From Neoarius graeffei (lineage: Eukaryota; Chordata; Actinopteri; Siluriformes; Ariidae), in the NCBI RefSeq assembly GCF_027579695.1, contig NC_083577.1, positions 39,933,198 to 39,997,197 on the forward strand: a DNA stretch of 64,000 nucleotides. The letters are read 5' to 3'. The translations under genes and the position numbers were made by a program. Below are positions 1 through 10,020 of this stretch, one piece after another. Position 1 is the first letter of the stretch; every line of letters begins with the position of its first letter. Under the pieces are notes generated by a model. It saw only the letters and a list, made by a program, of their open reading frames with translations. It did no database searches and was not told where the DNA came from.

Positions 1-666
1 TGGTTTGGGCCTGTTTTGCTGCATTTGGGCCAGGATGGCTTGCCATCATTGATGGAGCAATGAATTCTGAATTATATCAGCGAATTCTAAAGGAAAATGT
101 CAGGACATCTGTCCATGAACTGAATCTCAAGAGAAGGTGGGTCATGCAGCAAGACAACGACCCGAAGCACACAAGTTGTTCTACCAAAGAATGGTTAAAA
201 AAGAATAAAGTTAATGTTTTGGAATTGCCAAGTCAAAGTCCTGACCTTAATCCAATGGAAATGTTGTGGAAGGACCTGAAGCGAGCAGTTCATGTGAAGA
301 AACCCACCGACATCCCAGAGCTGAAGCTGTTCTGTACAGAGGAATGGGCTAAAATTCCTCCAAGCCGGTGTGCAGGACTGATCAACAGTTACCAGAAATG
401 TTTAGTTGCAGTTATTGCTGCACAAGGGGGTCCCACCAGATACTGAAGCCAAAGGTTCACATACTTTTGCCACTCAAGGATATGTAATATTGGATCATTT
501 TCCTCAATAAATAAATGAGCAAGTAAAATATTTTTGTCTCATTTGTTTAACTGGGTTCTCTTTATCTACTTTTTGGACTTGTGTGAAAATCTGATGATGT
601 TTTAGGTCATATTTATGCAGAAATATAGAAAATTCTAAAGGTTTCGCAAACTTTCAAGCACCACTG
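1..666 (+). mobile_element. Tc1/mariner transposon, right-hand part
   Basis: The window opens inside a Tc1-like element. It holds the 3' half of the transposase frame, a short 3' UTR with AATAAA near 508, and a terminal inverted repeat whose end reads TTTCAAGCACCACTG at about 652-666, followed by the TA target dinucleotide at 667-668. The left end lies outside the window. Placement in Tc1 rests on the DDE-type protein and the TA flank. Confidence 0.9.
3..446 (+). CDS. Tc1-like transposase, C-terminal part (partial)
   Basis: DDE transposase that would cut and rejoin a Tc1 element at TA sites. The frame is open from the window edge, so the first Met at 60 is internal and not the true start. 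Visible are the second catalytic Asp in QQDNDPKHTS (near 150-180) and the third catalytic residue in SPDLNPMEMLWKDLKRAV (near 235-290), with the DD34E-type spacing of Tc1 proteins. The frame ends normally at TGA 444-446 with the family-like tail AAQGGPTRY. There is no internal stop in the visible 147 codons, so this half could be intact; the N-terminal DNA-binding half cannot be judged. Confidence 0.88.
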   Translation, partial: VWACFAAFGPGWLAIIDGAMNSELYQRILKENVRTSVHELNLKRRWVMQQDNDPKHTSCSTKEWLKKNKVNVLELPSQSPDLNPMEMLWKDLKRAVHVKKPTDIPELKLFCTEEWAKIPPSRCAGLINSYQKCLVAVIAAQGGPTRY

Positions 667-668
667 TA

Positions 669-1245
669 TATTGATTAGCTTGAACAGATGATAGACAGTC
701 TTTCCAGAATCAGGACAACAAATCAGGTGTGGAAACAGTGACAGGAGTATAATATAGAACAGTGTAGTATTAAAAATGTTATAAAACTCTAATGCTAGCA
801 GAACAAGCAGTCACCTCACACTTGAACACTTACCGGTAACACTGAAAGCGAGGTTAGGGAAATTTTTAGTAGTATTTTCGTGATATTTCTTGGAATTCTC
901 TTTACATCACGACAGCAATGAATAAATCAAATGCTCTGACAAAAAAAAAAAAAAATCAGTCATCTGTGGCAGTCATTTCATATGGTCTGAATGAAGTGAC
1001 TGGATGGCCTACCTGCCTGTCTACCTACCTGCCCACCTGCGCGCACACTACCTGTGAACTCATTGTGCGTGACCGGAGTCTTCTACAAAGCTACGCAGAC
1101 ATATTGTTAAAGTTAGCAAGCTAGTTGACAGCTGTGAGTCCTAACAATAGCCATGTTCATTGTTTGCATTCATTAGGTGTTTTCTTACATGTGAATGAAA
1201 TATGCGGTAGTTGGATATGACAATGATGCGTTGTGTTCCGTCCCC

Positions 1246-1247
<2 letters not shown>
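669..1247. other. No gene seen
   Basis: AT-rich sequence without a convincing reading frame. It holds a 13-14 bp poly(A) run near 941 and CCTACCTGCC-like simple sequence near 1008-1040. I recognise no repeat family here. Confidence 0.5.
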
Positions 1248-1288
<41 letters not shown>

Positions 1289-1294
1289 TCTCTC
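1248..1294. repeat. (CT)n microsatellite
   Basis: About 22 CT dinucleotides with one CA interruption near 1283. The two short overlapping frames across it are artefacts of the dinucleotide repeat. Confidence 0.95.
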
Positions 1295-1651
1295 AGCAAC
1301 TCGTCCTCCAGCAGTAATCAGTCAATGTGCATTCATGTGTTTTGGAAGAGTGGCCTTGAATGGAGGGCTGAAGGGAGGGGGTGGGATTTTTCAACAGGAT
1401 ACATTCAAAATCCAGCTTACTCTTGCTGATTTCTCCAAAATCACCTACCTTTGCTTTACAAAATATGAAGATGCTAATTAGCTTTAGATACTTTGAGAAA
1501 AAAGAACACCAAAGCTCATGCCTGAAATATTAGTCAAAGATTTTCAGCCTTCTTGTCACCTGAGGTATTATCAGGAAAGGATAAAGCTTTATGCAGCTAT
1601 ATAAAGTCACTCCATCCAATGTGTTCTGTATTTTTATTTATTTTTTTGTCT
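1295..1651. other. No gene seen
   Basis: Unique-looking AT-rich sequence up to the first terminal repeat of the next element; T-rich run at 1631-1648. Confidence 0.45.
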
Positions 1652-2578
1652 GAGTAGAGTGGGGTAATACGCCCCCGTGGGGTAATACGCCCCCGGCCTG
1701 TTTTACCCAAAATAACCACCAGATGGCGCAAAGTTACATTTCTATTGTTGCTATGGACTGGCTTGACAACGGGGATATACAAATATCCACTGTGGATCGC
1801 ATATCAGCAACGCAGCGGAGAGAAATCAAATTTCATGGTAAGTGATATAATTTTCAGATATCAGTAAAACTGTATTTAGATAGCTGCTATTTCGTCAGAT
1901 ATCACAGCTGTGTATGTGGTATGAGTAGACAAGTCAGTACGTTAAAACAAATACATTAGGTATAAAAAGTTGAATCACATTTTGAAAGTAAGACCCTTTT
2001 TTGTAAAAATGTAGTCTGTGGGGTAAAACGCCCCCTTAATAGCGGGGTAAATGGCCCCCAGGGGGCATCGTTTCCTTTTATCATAATTACTGTATTTCAT
2101 ACATTTCTGAATAGCAGATACATAGTTTTTAATAACATCTCGTTTACCTGGTTGAGTAAAGTAAGTAATTTGAACTTAATATTAAAAATAATTGAAATTT
2201 AAAAAAATTGAAATTAAAATGCGAAATATAATAAAATAATGCATCTATTCATTAATTCAGGGATATTTTCTTGTTTCTTTCACATTATAGGCTTAAGTAA
2301 ACACTTTTGCTATCCAAACAGCTTTTTTTGAGTGAGGGGGGCTATTGCCCCACCTCAGGGGGCCTTTTACCCCACTGGGGGGGTAAAAGGCCCCCTTGGC
2401 ACAATGTTTGTTTTTGTTAAAAAAAAAATTAAGTATTAACTTTAGGCAAACTTTAGGTGGCATTATTGTTCATGTCACTGTTGTCAAAAACTATGATTAA
2501 AACTAAACACATGGTTCATTTCAACTTGGAGAAAAACTGAATTTTCCTTAAGGGGGGCTTTTTCCCCCACTCTACTCT
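1652..2578. mobile_element. Non-autonomous DNA element built on GGGGTAA..GCCCCC motifs
   Basis: Both ends carry the same inverted sequence: GAGTAGAGTGGGGTAATACG at 1652-1671 and its near-complement ending at about 2577 (GCTTTTTCCCCCACTCTACT at 2557-2576). The core GGGGTAAAACGCCCCC or a close variant recurs at about 1661-1676, 1679-1694, 2020-2035, 2044-2059 and 2379-2394, with inverted versions near 1695-1708, 2336-2351, 2357-2374 and 2551-2570. There is no coding potential. The layout (terminal inverted repeats plus scattered subterminal copies) suits a non-autonomous cut-and-paste element whose transposase would read the motif. I cannot assign a superfamily: no clear target-site duplication is visible. 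Confidence 0.65.
1716..1729 (+). promoter_or_regulatory. CTCF-like motif inside the GGGGTAA element
   Basis: CCACCAGATGGCGC fits the published vertebrate CTCF core CCASYAGRKGGC. Motif match only; occupancy is unknown. It lies just inside the left end of the transposon and could have been spread by it. Confidence 0.35.
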
Positions 2579-2586
2579 ACTAATGC

Positions 2587-2882
2587 TGTGAGTTAGCCTA
2601 GTGGTTAGCGTGTCTGCCTCTCAACCAGAAGATCACAAGTTCTACTTGCAGTTGGGTCATCCCAAAGACTATCATCAAAATGGTACCTTCTGCCGAGGCA
2701 GGCTGCAACACAGACTCTCATGGTTACCAGAGGACTGGCCCCCCCACTGTAACCCTAGCTATGTAATGGACGAGAGGGCTATGGGAACAGAGATCGGTGC
2801 CGCCCAATGTGCCAAGTGCCTGGTTAGTACTGAGACAGGAGACTGCCTGGGAAGATCAGGTCCTGGCATGGGAGGAACTTTG
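2587..2882 (+). mobile_element. tRNA-derived SINE (non-V type), full copy
   Basis: The head TAGCCTAGTGGTTAGCGTG resembles a pol III A box, followed about 30 bp later by a decayed B-box-like GATCACAAGTTCTACTT. The element is flanked by the 8-bp direct repeat ACTAATGC at 2579-2586 and 2883-2890. A related copy lies at 31410-31730; both share the internal GGTTACCAGAGGACT and GAGATCGGTGCCGC segments and end in TTTGACT. The 99-codon open frame across it has no recognisable product. Confidence 0.75.
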
Positions 2883-2890
2883 ACTAATGC

Positions 2891-3850
2891 ACACAATTAG
2901 CTTGCTATACTTATGAGTTAAAAGTACATTAGTAGCTGCTTTTTAGCCTTTTAATTGGAGCTCTGGGAAGGATAACATGCAAACACACTGACACTTTGAC
3001 TTTCCCAGTGGGCTAGTCAATGGATTTATGGTTTGTCTGGCCCTGTAACAGTGAGATAATGCTCTCTGAAACACACTGACGTTGGAAAATAACAACCTGA
3101 ACAGATGAATCACCACTTTGCTTGCCAATGAGATGCATTTAAATCCATTCTTTGCATATCAGGTTGCTTTATTGACTGTTATTTATAACATCCTCTTGGA
3201 TTTCCTTAGGAGTATCAGAAGCAGCTCTCAGATGACTGAGGGAATACCGCTGTGCAAACATTAAAGCAGAAAGCAAAAAGTTGAACAGTGGCATGCCAGA
3301 GATGCTGAGCATGACTGTTCTGAGATCAGGGCAAATGCTCACTCCCTGGGGAAGGGAATTTAGGTCAGTTGTGTGCTATGTGGTTTTCTGCTGTATTCCC
3401 ATTCCCATCTATATGCCTGAGAATGTGACATTACTGTCAATTTGATTTCAGTTGGAAACAATTCACTTTTGTCCTGCAGCTCACTATCTCTATACACAGG
3501 TCAGTGAAAGAACTAATAGACAGAAGTCCTGGAGGAGTACAGACCACAGAGATTTGGGTTTTCCTTCTTCGGACATGCCAAATTCAGCCTGTGAAGCCAG
3601 TGATAATGAGCTAAAGAGTTCAATCAAGCATGTTAAATGGGGTAGAATGATAAATGGTGCAATAATGTGGGCTTCCAAGCCGAAACCTGCACTTGTCATT
3701 TGAACACTTTTCATGTGCTCATACTTCAGTCCGACTTGACAGAGTCTGTGAATAAACCTTCACAATATCTGCAAATCAGGTTTACGTGATCGGTACTAGT
3801 GATTTAGGATAGACTAAAACTGCACAAGGATAGACACAGCTATTTGTATG
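2891..3850. other. No gene seen
   Basis: About 960 bp of AT-rich sequence. Two overlapping opposite-strand frames near 3452-3714 have no recognisable product or codon pattern. No repeat family recognised. Confidence 0.45.
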
Positions 3851-3863
3851 CATATAGGGAACT

Positions 3864-4192
3864 CCATCCATCCATTACCTACAGGGTCACAGGCAAGCTG
3901 GAGCCTATCCCAGCTAACTATGGGCGAGAGGCGGGGTACACCCTGGACAAGTCGCCAGGTCATTGCAGGGCTAACACATAGACACAAACAACCATTCACA
4001 CTCACATTCACACCTATGGCCAATTTAGAGCCATGCCTTTGGACTGTAGGGGAAACCGGAGCACCTGGAGGAAACCCATGCGGACACGGGGAGAGCATGG
4101 AAAATCCACACAAAAAGGCCCTTGCCGGCCGCTGGGCTCAAACCCAGGACCTTTTTGCTGTGAGGCGACAGTGCTAACCACTACACCACCCC
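3864..4192 (-). mobile_element. V-SINE (DANA/mermaid type), full copy
   Basis: Reads head to tail on the minus strand. The tRNA-like head is the right end (complement of GGTGGTGTAGTGGTTAGC). It is followed by the conserved V-SINE core (complement of TTTGCATGTTCTCCCCGTGT) and a (GGAT)n tail at 3864-3880. The 13-bp target-site duplication CATATAGGGAACT flanks it exactly at 3851-3863 and 4193-4205. The overlapping open frames are SINE sequence, not genes. Confidence 0.93.
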
Positions 4193-4205
4193 CATATAGG
4201 GAACT

Positions 4206-4683
4206 GATTAATACAACTCACCATTGAAATAAAACCAATCTTCTTGCACATAACCTCCACAGCCTTGGCTTCCAGATATCCAAATATGATATCCAGACTC
4301 ACTAATCTCAAGCATGAAATGTATCAAGTGTTATTAGCAACTATTAGACCATATATCTACCCAGATGTGATTTGAGATGGACAGTGGAGCCAAAAAGATT
4401 CATTCACCAAATCTGGAACACATGCCACTTGATTTGAAGACGAACTTGCACCAGACATGATGGCGGAGATTGTTAACACCCCCAAAACCATTAATGGCTG
4501 GTTAATGGCTTAGATCAATCTCTTTCTCTGTCTCGCTCTGTTTGGGGCAAAATTAGCATGTCTTGATGGAAAATTACAGCTCATCAAGCTTTGAAGCCAA
4601 AGCGTAAGGTCCATTTAGTTCAGACACTTTCATTCTGCACAGTGTGCACATGTGCACTGCTTTCTAACAGCTGCAGAGTTTGA
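4206..4683. other. No gene seen
   Basis: AT-rich DNA between the V-SINE and the TTAA foldback element; no reading frame or repeat recognised. Confidence 0.4.
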
Positions 4684-4977
4684 TTAACCCTTTGATGCAA
4701 AACATATGCACACCCCTTCTAATGCACAACATGGGTCAACAATGACCCGCATTCATTTTCCAGGTTATTTCATGCTGACTGAGTTTTTCTTTGCTCTATC
4801 TTTTGAAATCAATTTATTTTATGATTGAATATTCCAAGTATTCTTTAAATATCTTGTTTTTAATTACCACAAATCATTAATTTAATTTTTTCTTTCCTAC
4901 ATTATGAACAAAAATACTTTTTATATTACTACACATGGGTCATCCAAGTGTGATTTAAAATTAAATGTCTTAATACT

Positions 4978-5355
4978 CATCTCATCTCATTATCTGTAGC
5001 CGCTTTATCCTGTTCTACAGGGTCGCAGGCAAGCTGGAGCCTATCCCAGCTGACTACGGGCAAAAGGCGGGGTACACCCTGGACAAGTCGCCAGGTCATC
5101 ACAGGGCTGACACATAGACACAGACAACCATTCACACTCACATTCACACCTACGGTCAATTTAGAGTCACCAGTTAACCTAACCTGCATGTCTTTGGACT
5201 GTGGGGGAAACCGGAGCACCCAGAGGAAACCCACGCGGACACGGGGAGAACGTGCAAACTCCTCACAGAAAGGCCCTCGCCAGCCACGGGGCTCAAACCC
5301 GGACCTTCTTGCTGTGAGGCGACAGCGCGAACCACGACACCACTGTGCCGCCCAT
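4978..5355 (-). mobile_element. V-SINE, full copy
   Basis: Complete minus-strand copy with the tail CTCATCTCATCTCATTATC on the left and the tRNA-like head complement (CACCACTGTGCCGCC) on the right. Target-site duplication TGTCTTAATACT at 4966-4977 and 5356-5367. It sits in the left arm/loop of the TTAA foldback element. Confidence 0.95.
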
Positions 5356-5777
5356 TGTCTTAATACTATAATAATAATTTGTTTCAAGTAATTACTTTAG
5401 CAGTGAATGGGGCCAGTTATTTATTTATTAACTATGTCGTTAGCTAAGCCAACTACAATAAAATTAGCTAACTAAAGTAGAATGTCAACAGCTAGTTAGC
5501 TAATAGTAATTACTTGTAACTTTCTGACAAGTAATCTACTCACTCTCAAGGTAACCGAAACATAATCAATTTTTTTCTAAGGTAATGTTAGAACAATTGA
5601 AAAGCATTACTTCCATGTATTAGATGGGCAAAGGGCGCTGTGCTGAGCTGTGAAATGTCTGACACAAGCACAATTCACAGTTCCCACCAAACGCTGGAGT
5701 AAATGCATGTGGGTCGTTTCTGACCCATGTGTGTAAACTTGATGTAGAATTACAAAAGCTGTGCTTGTTCATAACTT

Positions 5778-6153
5778 CTCATCTCATCTCATTATCTCTA
5801 GCCGCTTTATCCTTCTACAGGGTCGCAGGCAAGCTGGAGCCTATCCCAGCTGACTACGGGCGAAAGGCGGGGTACACCCAGGACAAGTCGCCAGGTCATC
5901 ACAGGGCTGACACATAGACACAGACAACCATTCACACTCACATTCACACCGACGGTCAATTTAGAGTCACCAGTTAACCTAACCTGCATGTCTTTGGACT
6001 GTGGGGGAAACCAGAGCATCCGGAGGAAACCCACGCGGACACGGGGAGAACATGCAAACTCCACACAGAAAGGCCCTCGCCGGCCCCGGGGCTCGAACCC
6101 AGGACCTTCTTGCTGTGAGGCGACAGCGCTAACCACTACACCACCGTGCCGCC
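5778..6153 (-). mobile_element. V-SINE, full copy
   Basis: Complete minus-strand copy. Target-site duplication TGTTCATAACTT at 5766-5777 and 6154-6165. The tail reads GCCGCTTTATCCTTCTACAG, the 'GTAGAAGGATAAAGCGG' tail variant also present in the copies at 6275 and 51570. The 117-codon minus frame over it is a SINE artefact. Confidence 0.95.
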
Positions 6154-6274
6154 TGTTCATAACTTAAGAAAGGAAAATAAAAATGATGATTTGTGCTAAA
6201 CAAAAACAAGATATTTACTGCATATTTGGAAAAGTAAATGGCAAAATGAATTTATTTCAAAAGTATATCATAGA

Positions 6275-6635
6275 GGGCGGCACTGTGGTGTAGTGGTTAG
6301 CGCTGTCGCCTCACAATAAGAAGGTCCGGGTTCGAGCCCCGTGGCCGGCGAGGGCCTTTCTGTGCGGAGTTTGCATGTTCTCCTTGTAGGTTTCCTCCAG
6401 GTGCTCCGGTTTCCCCCACAGTCCAAAGACATGCAGGTTAGGTTAACTGGTGACTCTAAATTGACCGTAGGTGTGAATGTGAGTGTGAATGGTTATCTGT
6501 GTCTATGTGTCAGCCCTGTGATGACCTGGCGACTTGTCCAGGGTGTACCCCGCCTTTCGCCCGTAGTCAGCTGGGATAGGCTCCAGCTTGCCTGCGACCC
6601 TGTAGAAGGATAAAGCGGCTAGAGATAATGAGATG
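6275..6635 (+). mobile_element. V-SINE, full copy
   Basis: Plus-strand copy from GGCGGCACTGTGGTGTAGTGG to AGAGATAATGAGATG. Target-site duplication AGTATATCATAGA at 6262-6274 and 6636-6648. A and B boxes are visible as TGGTGTAGTGG and GGTTCGAGCCC, so the head could still recruit pol III. Confidence 0.95.
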
Positions 6636-6856
6636 AGTATATCATAGAAACACTCAGCCATACATGAAATAACCTGGAAAATGAATGGAGGTCGTTTTTG
6701 ACCCATGCTGTGCATTAGAAGGGTAGCGATACAAAAAGGGTTTTTATTCAAAAAGTAAGAAAGGAAAAAATAAAATAAGGATGTATGATGATCAAAAACA
6801 AGTTAATTGAGGAATACCTTGAATACTGAATGATGGAATTCATTTATTGCAAAGAT

Positions 6857-7235
6857 CTCATCTCATCTCATTATCTCTAGCCGCTTTATCCTGTTCTACA
6901 GGGTCACAGGCAAGCTGGAGCCTATCCCAGCTGACTACGGGCGAAAGGCGGGGTACACCCTGGACAAGTCGCCAGGTCATCACAGGGCTGACACATAGAC
7001 ACAGACAACCATTCACACTCACATTCACACCTACGGTCAATTTAGAGTCACCAGTTAACCTAACCTGCATGTCTTTGGACTGTGGGGGAAACCGGAGCAC
7101 CCGGAGGAAACCCACGCGGACACGGGGAGAACATGCAAACTCCATACAGAAAGGCCCTCGCCGGACACGGGGCTCGAACCCGGACCTTCTTGCTGTGAGG
7201 TGACAGCGCTAACCACTACACCACCGTGCCACCTC
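6857..7235 (-). mobile_element. V-SINE, full copy
   Basis: Minus-strand copy with target-site duplication TATTGCAAAGAT at 6845-6856 and 7236-7247. Fourth V-SINE inside the same TTAA foldback element; three of the four share one orientation. Confidence 0.95.
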
Positions 7236-7416
7236 TATTGCAAAGATATAGAAGATAAAAACTCAGCCGGGTCACTTTTGACCCATGTTTTGCATCAAAG
7301 GGTTAAAACAAACAAACAGAAACCCTTGTCTTTTGGATGGATCTGTGATCTTTACAAAGGAAATCTTTGCCCCATGCTATTTATTATGAATGCTTTAAAA
7401 AAATAAATCTAACCCT

Positions 7417-7743
7417 TACACTCTAAAAAATAAAGGTGCTTCAGTGGTTCTTCAAATCTCTGGATGGTTCCATGGAGAGTCAAAACTCTGTGATGAACCA
7501 TTACATTATGCGAAAGGTTCTTCACATTGGAAATGGTTCTTCAGAGCCTGGCATTCTCTTACCATTTGCTGGTCAATGCACATAGGCTATGTTTACACAA
7601 ATCTGTCTTCACTGCTCAAACAAATGGTTTAAATGGTTCTTTAAAGAACTGTTGCATGAACGGTTCTTTGAAGCCCTGAAAAAGGTTCTTCTATGGCATC
7701 GCCCTGAAGAACCGGTACTGGGCCCATTATTTTTTAGAGTGTA
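7417..7743. mobile_element. MITE with ACACTCTAAAAAAT ends
   Basis: Terminal inverted repeats TACACTCTAAAAAATA at 7417-7432 and TATTTTTTAGAGTGTA ending at 7743. Internal GGTTCTTT/AAGAACC segments fold back on one another (near 7449, 7527, 7635, 7660, 7685). No coding capacity. The TA at each edge may be the target-site duplication. Confidence 0.8.
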
Positions 7744-7762
7744 TACCATCACCTCATAGCCT

Positions 7763-7788
7763 CTGTGTGTGTGTGTGTGTGTGTGTGT
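7763..7788. repeat. (TG)n microsatellite
   Basis: About 13 TG units directly right of the MITE. Confidence 0.9.
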
Positions 7789-7789
7789 A

Positions 7790-8671
7790 TGGGGGATGAA
7801 ATCAGGTGCTTCTTTTGCTGCCTGAGCAGAACTGAACATCTCCTGATCAGTCAGTGTGGCTTGCAGAAGAGGAGAAAGCAAATATCTAGTGAGAAATGAA
7901 TGTCTGTGGTGTTCCCATTCCATGTGGACTGTAGCTTTGGGAAAAAAAAAATGTTTTCTTTCCTGAGACGCAGAGCGCACCCCCCAAACCCATGCTGTCC
8001 TGTGCAAGCATTGTTCTTGTGCACAATCATAGATTATTCCGTCTAGAGAAATAAACAGCGGATGCAGCGCGCGCGCAGCAGGGGAACACCCGACCAGCTC
8101 GCGCTCCGCCCGCTGCGGGGAAAAACCGCAAGAGCAGCCCGGCGGAACCGAACGCATGGCATGCTGTATCTCGGATGAAGTGCTGCTCTGACATTACTCA
8201 AAGCAACACTGCGATAGATCTGAGACGCACAAAACGGGGCCATAGATTTCCAATCAGCCGCCGTGAAAATCACCTTCATGATCACAGAGAGATCCATCAC
8301 CTACAGCCCAGATCACAGGCTCCAAACAGTCATACATCAGCGACTATATCTGCTCTAGTACATTAAACTAATAGCCTATAAATAATAACAGTATAGATAC
8401 AATAGACATCCTGTTCTTTCCTTGATATGCCAGAGGTGATGAGAGCCTAGACTGCTATAAGCAAAGAATAATGTCATAGGAACGATTTAAGAAAACCACA
8501 CTTACCTTCTCGCCTCAAGATCATCCCCACAAAATAAATACAAATGCTCTGAAAGCAGAAATCACCTCTGTACACACCCACACACTCACATACGCACAGG
8601 ACTGAAGCAGAGCACCTTTTTCATTCTGAGCAGATGGGCGGTGTAATACCTTTACCTCCCGCTAGAGGGAG
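7790..8671. other. CpG-rich patch, no coding gene recognised
   Basis: At about 8055-8160 the sequence becomes CpG-dense (GCAGCGCGCGCGCAGCAG, CTCGCGCTCCGCCCGCTGCG), unlike the AT-rich surroundings. On the minus strand a strong donor-like AAG|GTAAGTG occurs with the exon edge at 8506. A pyrimidine-rich acceptor-like TTTTTCCCCGCAG has its exon edge at 8112. Overlapping minus frames (to 182 codons) show no known domain. It may be the promoter or 5' exon of an unannotated transcript, or just an old CpG-rich repeat. Confidence 0.3.
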
Positions 8672-8683
8672 TGATACTAGCTC

Positions 8684-8970
8684 CATCCATCCATCCATTA
8701 TCTGTAGCCGCTTTATCCTGTTCTACAGGGTCGCAGGCAAGCTGGAGCCTATCCCAGCTGACTACGGGCGAAAGGCGGGGTACACCCTGGACAAGTCGCC
8801 AGGTCATCACAGGGCTGACACATAGACACAGACAACCATTCACACTCACATTCACACCTACGGTCAATTTAGAGCCACTAATTAGCCTAACCTGCATGTC
8901 TTTGGACTGTGGGGGAAACCGGAGGACCCGGAGGAAACCCACGCGGACACGGGGAGAACATGCAAACTCC
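8684..8970 (-). mobile_element. V-SINE, head missing
   Basis: Tail and body are present from CCATCCATCCATTATCTGTAGC to ACATGCAAACTCC. At 8970 the copy stops, so the tRNA-like head is lacking, and unrelated repeat DNA begins. The left flank TGATACTAGCTC (8672-8683) has its only nearby match right of the V-SINE ending at 10362, not at 8971. Confidence 0.9.
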
Positions 8971-9035
8971 AGAAATGATTTCGTTTTGTATAATTTATCA
9001 AATTTGCAAAAAAATTAAAAATGCTCTCTGAGGCA

Positions 9036-9252
9036 GTCACTCTCAAAACACGTGTTGAAAATAACACAACTTGCGTTGTTTTTTAACACATCTCTATGTC
9101 CAGATTGGGACAACAGAACTTTTGTTCATTTTAACACATTATTTGTTATTTGTGCAATTTTGGTGTTAAACATTTCTGAAATATAACACAACTCTTGTTG
9201 AAATTAAACTTGCACAAAAGATGTGTTGATTTCCAACACATTCGTTTTAAGA
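9036..9252. mobile_element. MITE with CACTCTCAAAAC ends
   Basis: Left end CACTCTCAAAACACGTGTTG and right end complementing CACTCTTAAAACGAATGTG form imperfect terminal inverted repeats. Inside, ACACATCT and TTAACACA segments repeat. It lies at the junction where the following V-SINE head is missing, so it probably inserted into that head. Confidence 0.65.
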
Positions 9253-9253
9253 G

Positions 9254-9608
9254 TGCGTTAGCACTGTCGCCTCACAGCAAGAAGGTCCGGGTTCGAGCCC
9301 CGTGGCCGACGAGGGCCTTTCTGTATGGAGTTTGCATGTTCTCCCCGTGTCCGCGTGGGTTTCCTCCGGGTGCTCCGGTTTCCCCCACAGTCCAAAGACA
9401 TGCAGGTTAGGTTAACTGGTGACTCTAAATTGACCGTAGGTGTGAATGTGAGTGTGAATGGTTGTCTGTGTCTATGTGTCAGCCCTGTGATGACCTGGCG
9501 ACTTGTCCAGGGTGTACCCCGCCTTTCGCCCGTAGTCAGCTGGGATAGGCTCCAGCTTGCCTGTGACCCTGTAGAACAGGATAAAGCGGCTAGAGATAAT
9601 GAGATGAG
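9254..9608 (+). mobile_element. V-SINE, first bases of the head replaced
   Basis: Plus-strand copy from TTAGCACTGTCGCCTCACAG to the tail ATAATGAGATGAG. The usual GGCGGCACGGTGGTGTAGTGG start is absent and the MITE abuts it. Its probable duplication ATTAAAAATGCTCT lies left of the MITE (9016-9029) and directly right of the SINE (9609-9622), so the MITE landed inside this SINE's head. Confidence 0.88.
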
Positions 9609-10020
9609 ATTAAAAATGCTCTGTTTCTCAAAATTCAGTGAATGTGGATAGAATAAAACAGTTATTCCACTCAATCTCATTGTACATGGCTTATAGTCAA
9701 CTCGGAGCTACGTGCGTCATCGGCTATCAGGTCAGGTACGACTCGTTTTCATGGAATCACCCCTCACTCAGTATTTTAGCCAATAAACCGAGATGATTTC
9801 TGAGTGTATTGGTTTTATTAACTTTGTAAATGTGATGCTTGTTCACTTAACCATGGATTGTATTGTGCTTTGTTTTGTCTGTACATACGGTATCACTATG
9901 TGTACACATAATTGTCGTACACAATTGTACAGACAAGCGCAAAACACATGCTCTCTCTCAACTTCGGTATATTCTAAAATTTTGTAAAAGTAACGAACGA
10001 GAAACACACAGTCCATGCAT

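Larger units (their letters stand above)
4684..7306. mobile_element. Foldback element with TTAA ends, carrying four V-SINEs
   Basis: A perfect 22-bp inverted repeat bounds the block: it starts TTAACCCTTTGATGC at 4684 and ends GCATCAAAGGGTTAA at 7306. Inside are further copies of the subterminal block TTTTTGACCCATG (near 4727-4745, 4934, 5714, 6692, 7274). The left arm (4684-4960) is inverted relative to two direct repeats of a roughly 230-bp unit in the right half (from about 5710 and 6690). Removing the V-SINEs and their duplications leaves about 1.1 kb. TTAA termini are typical of piggyBac and Kolobok elements; no transposase is present, so the class is an inference. Confidence 0.7.
8971..10019. 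repeat. Interspersed repeat shared with 36286-36400, with nested insertions
   Basis: The pieces GAAATGATTT, GTTTTGTATAA, AATTTGCAAAAAA, TAAAAATGCTC and TTGTACATGGCTTA occur in the same order here (8972-9030 and 9685-9705) and at 36287-36371. The copy here is interrupted by a MITE and a V-SINE at 9036-9608. The flanking direct repeat ATTAAAAATGCTCT occurs at about 9016-9029 and 9609-9622. The right part (9700-10010) has a TA-rich hairpin around GTGTACACATAATTG (9900-9914). Family not recognised. Confidence 0.55.

Noticed and set aside
2601..2900. 99-codon plus-strand frame
   Set aside because: It lies almost wholly inside a tRNA-derived SINE with its own duplication, and the translation has no known domain.
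6270..6340. Candidate tRNA genes (A and B boxes with TGGTGTAGTGG and GGTTCGAGCCC)
   Set aside because: These are V-SINE heads; the sequence continues into the V-SINE core and no cloverleaf acceptor stem is formed.
7609..8157. 182-codon minus frame
   Set aside because: It crosses a MITE and a (TG)n tract (visible as a His-Thr run) and has no recognisable domain.
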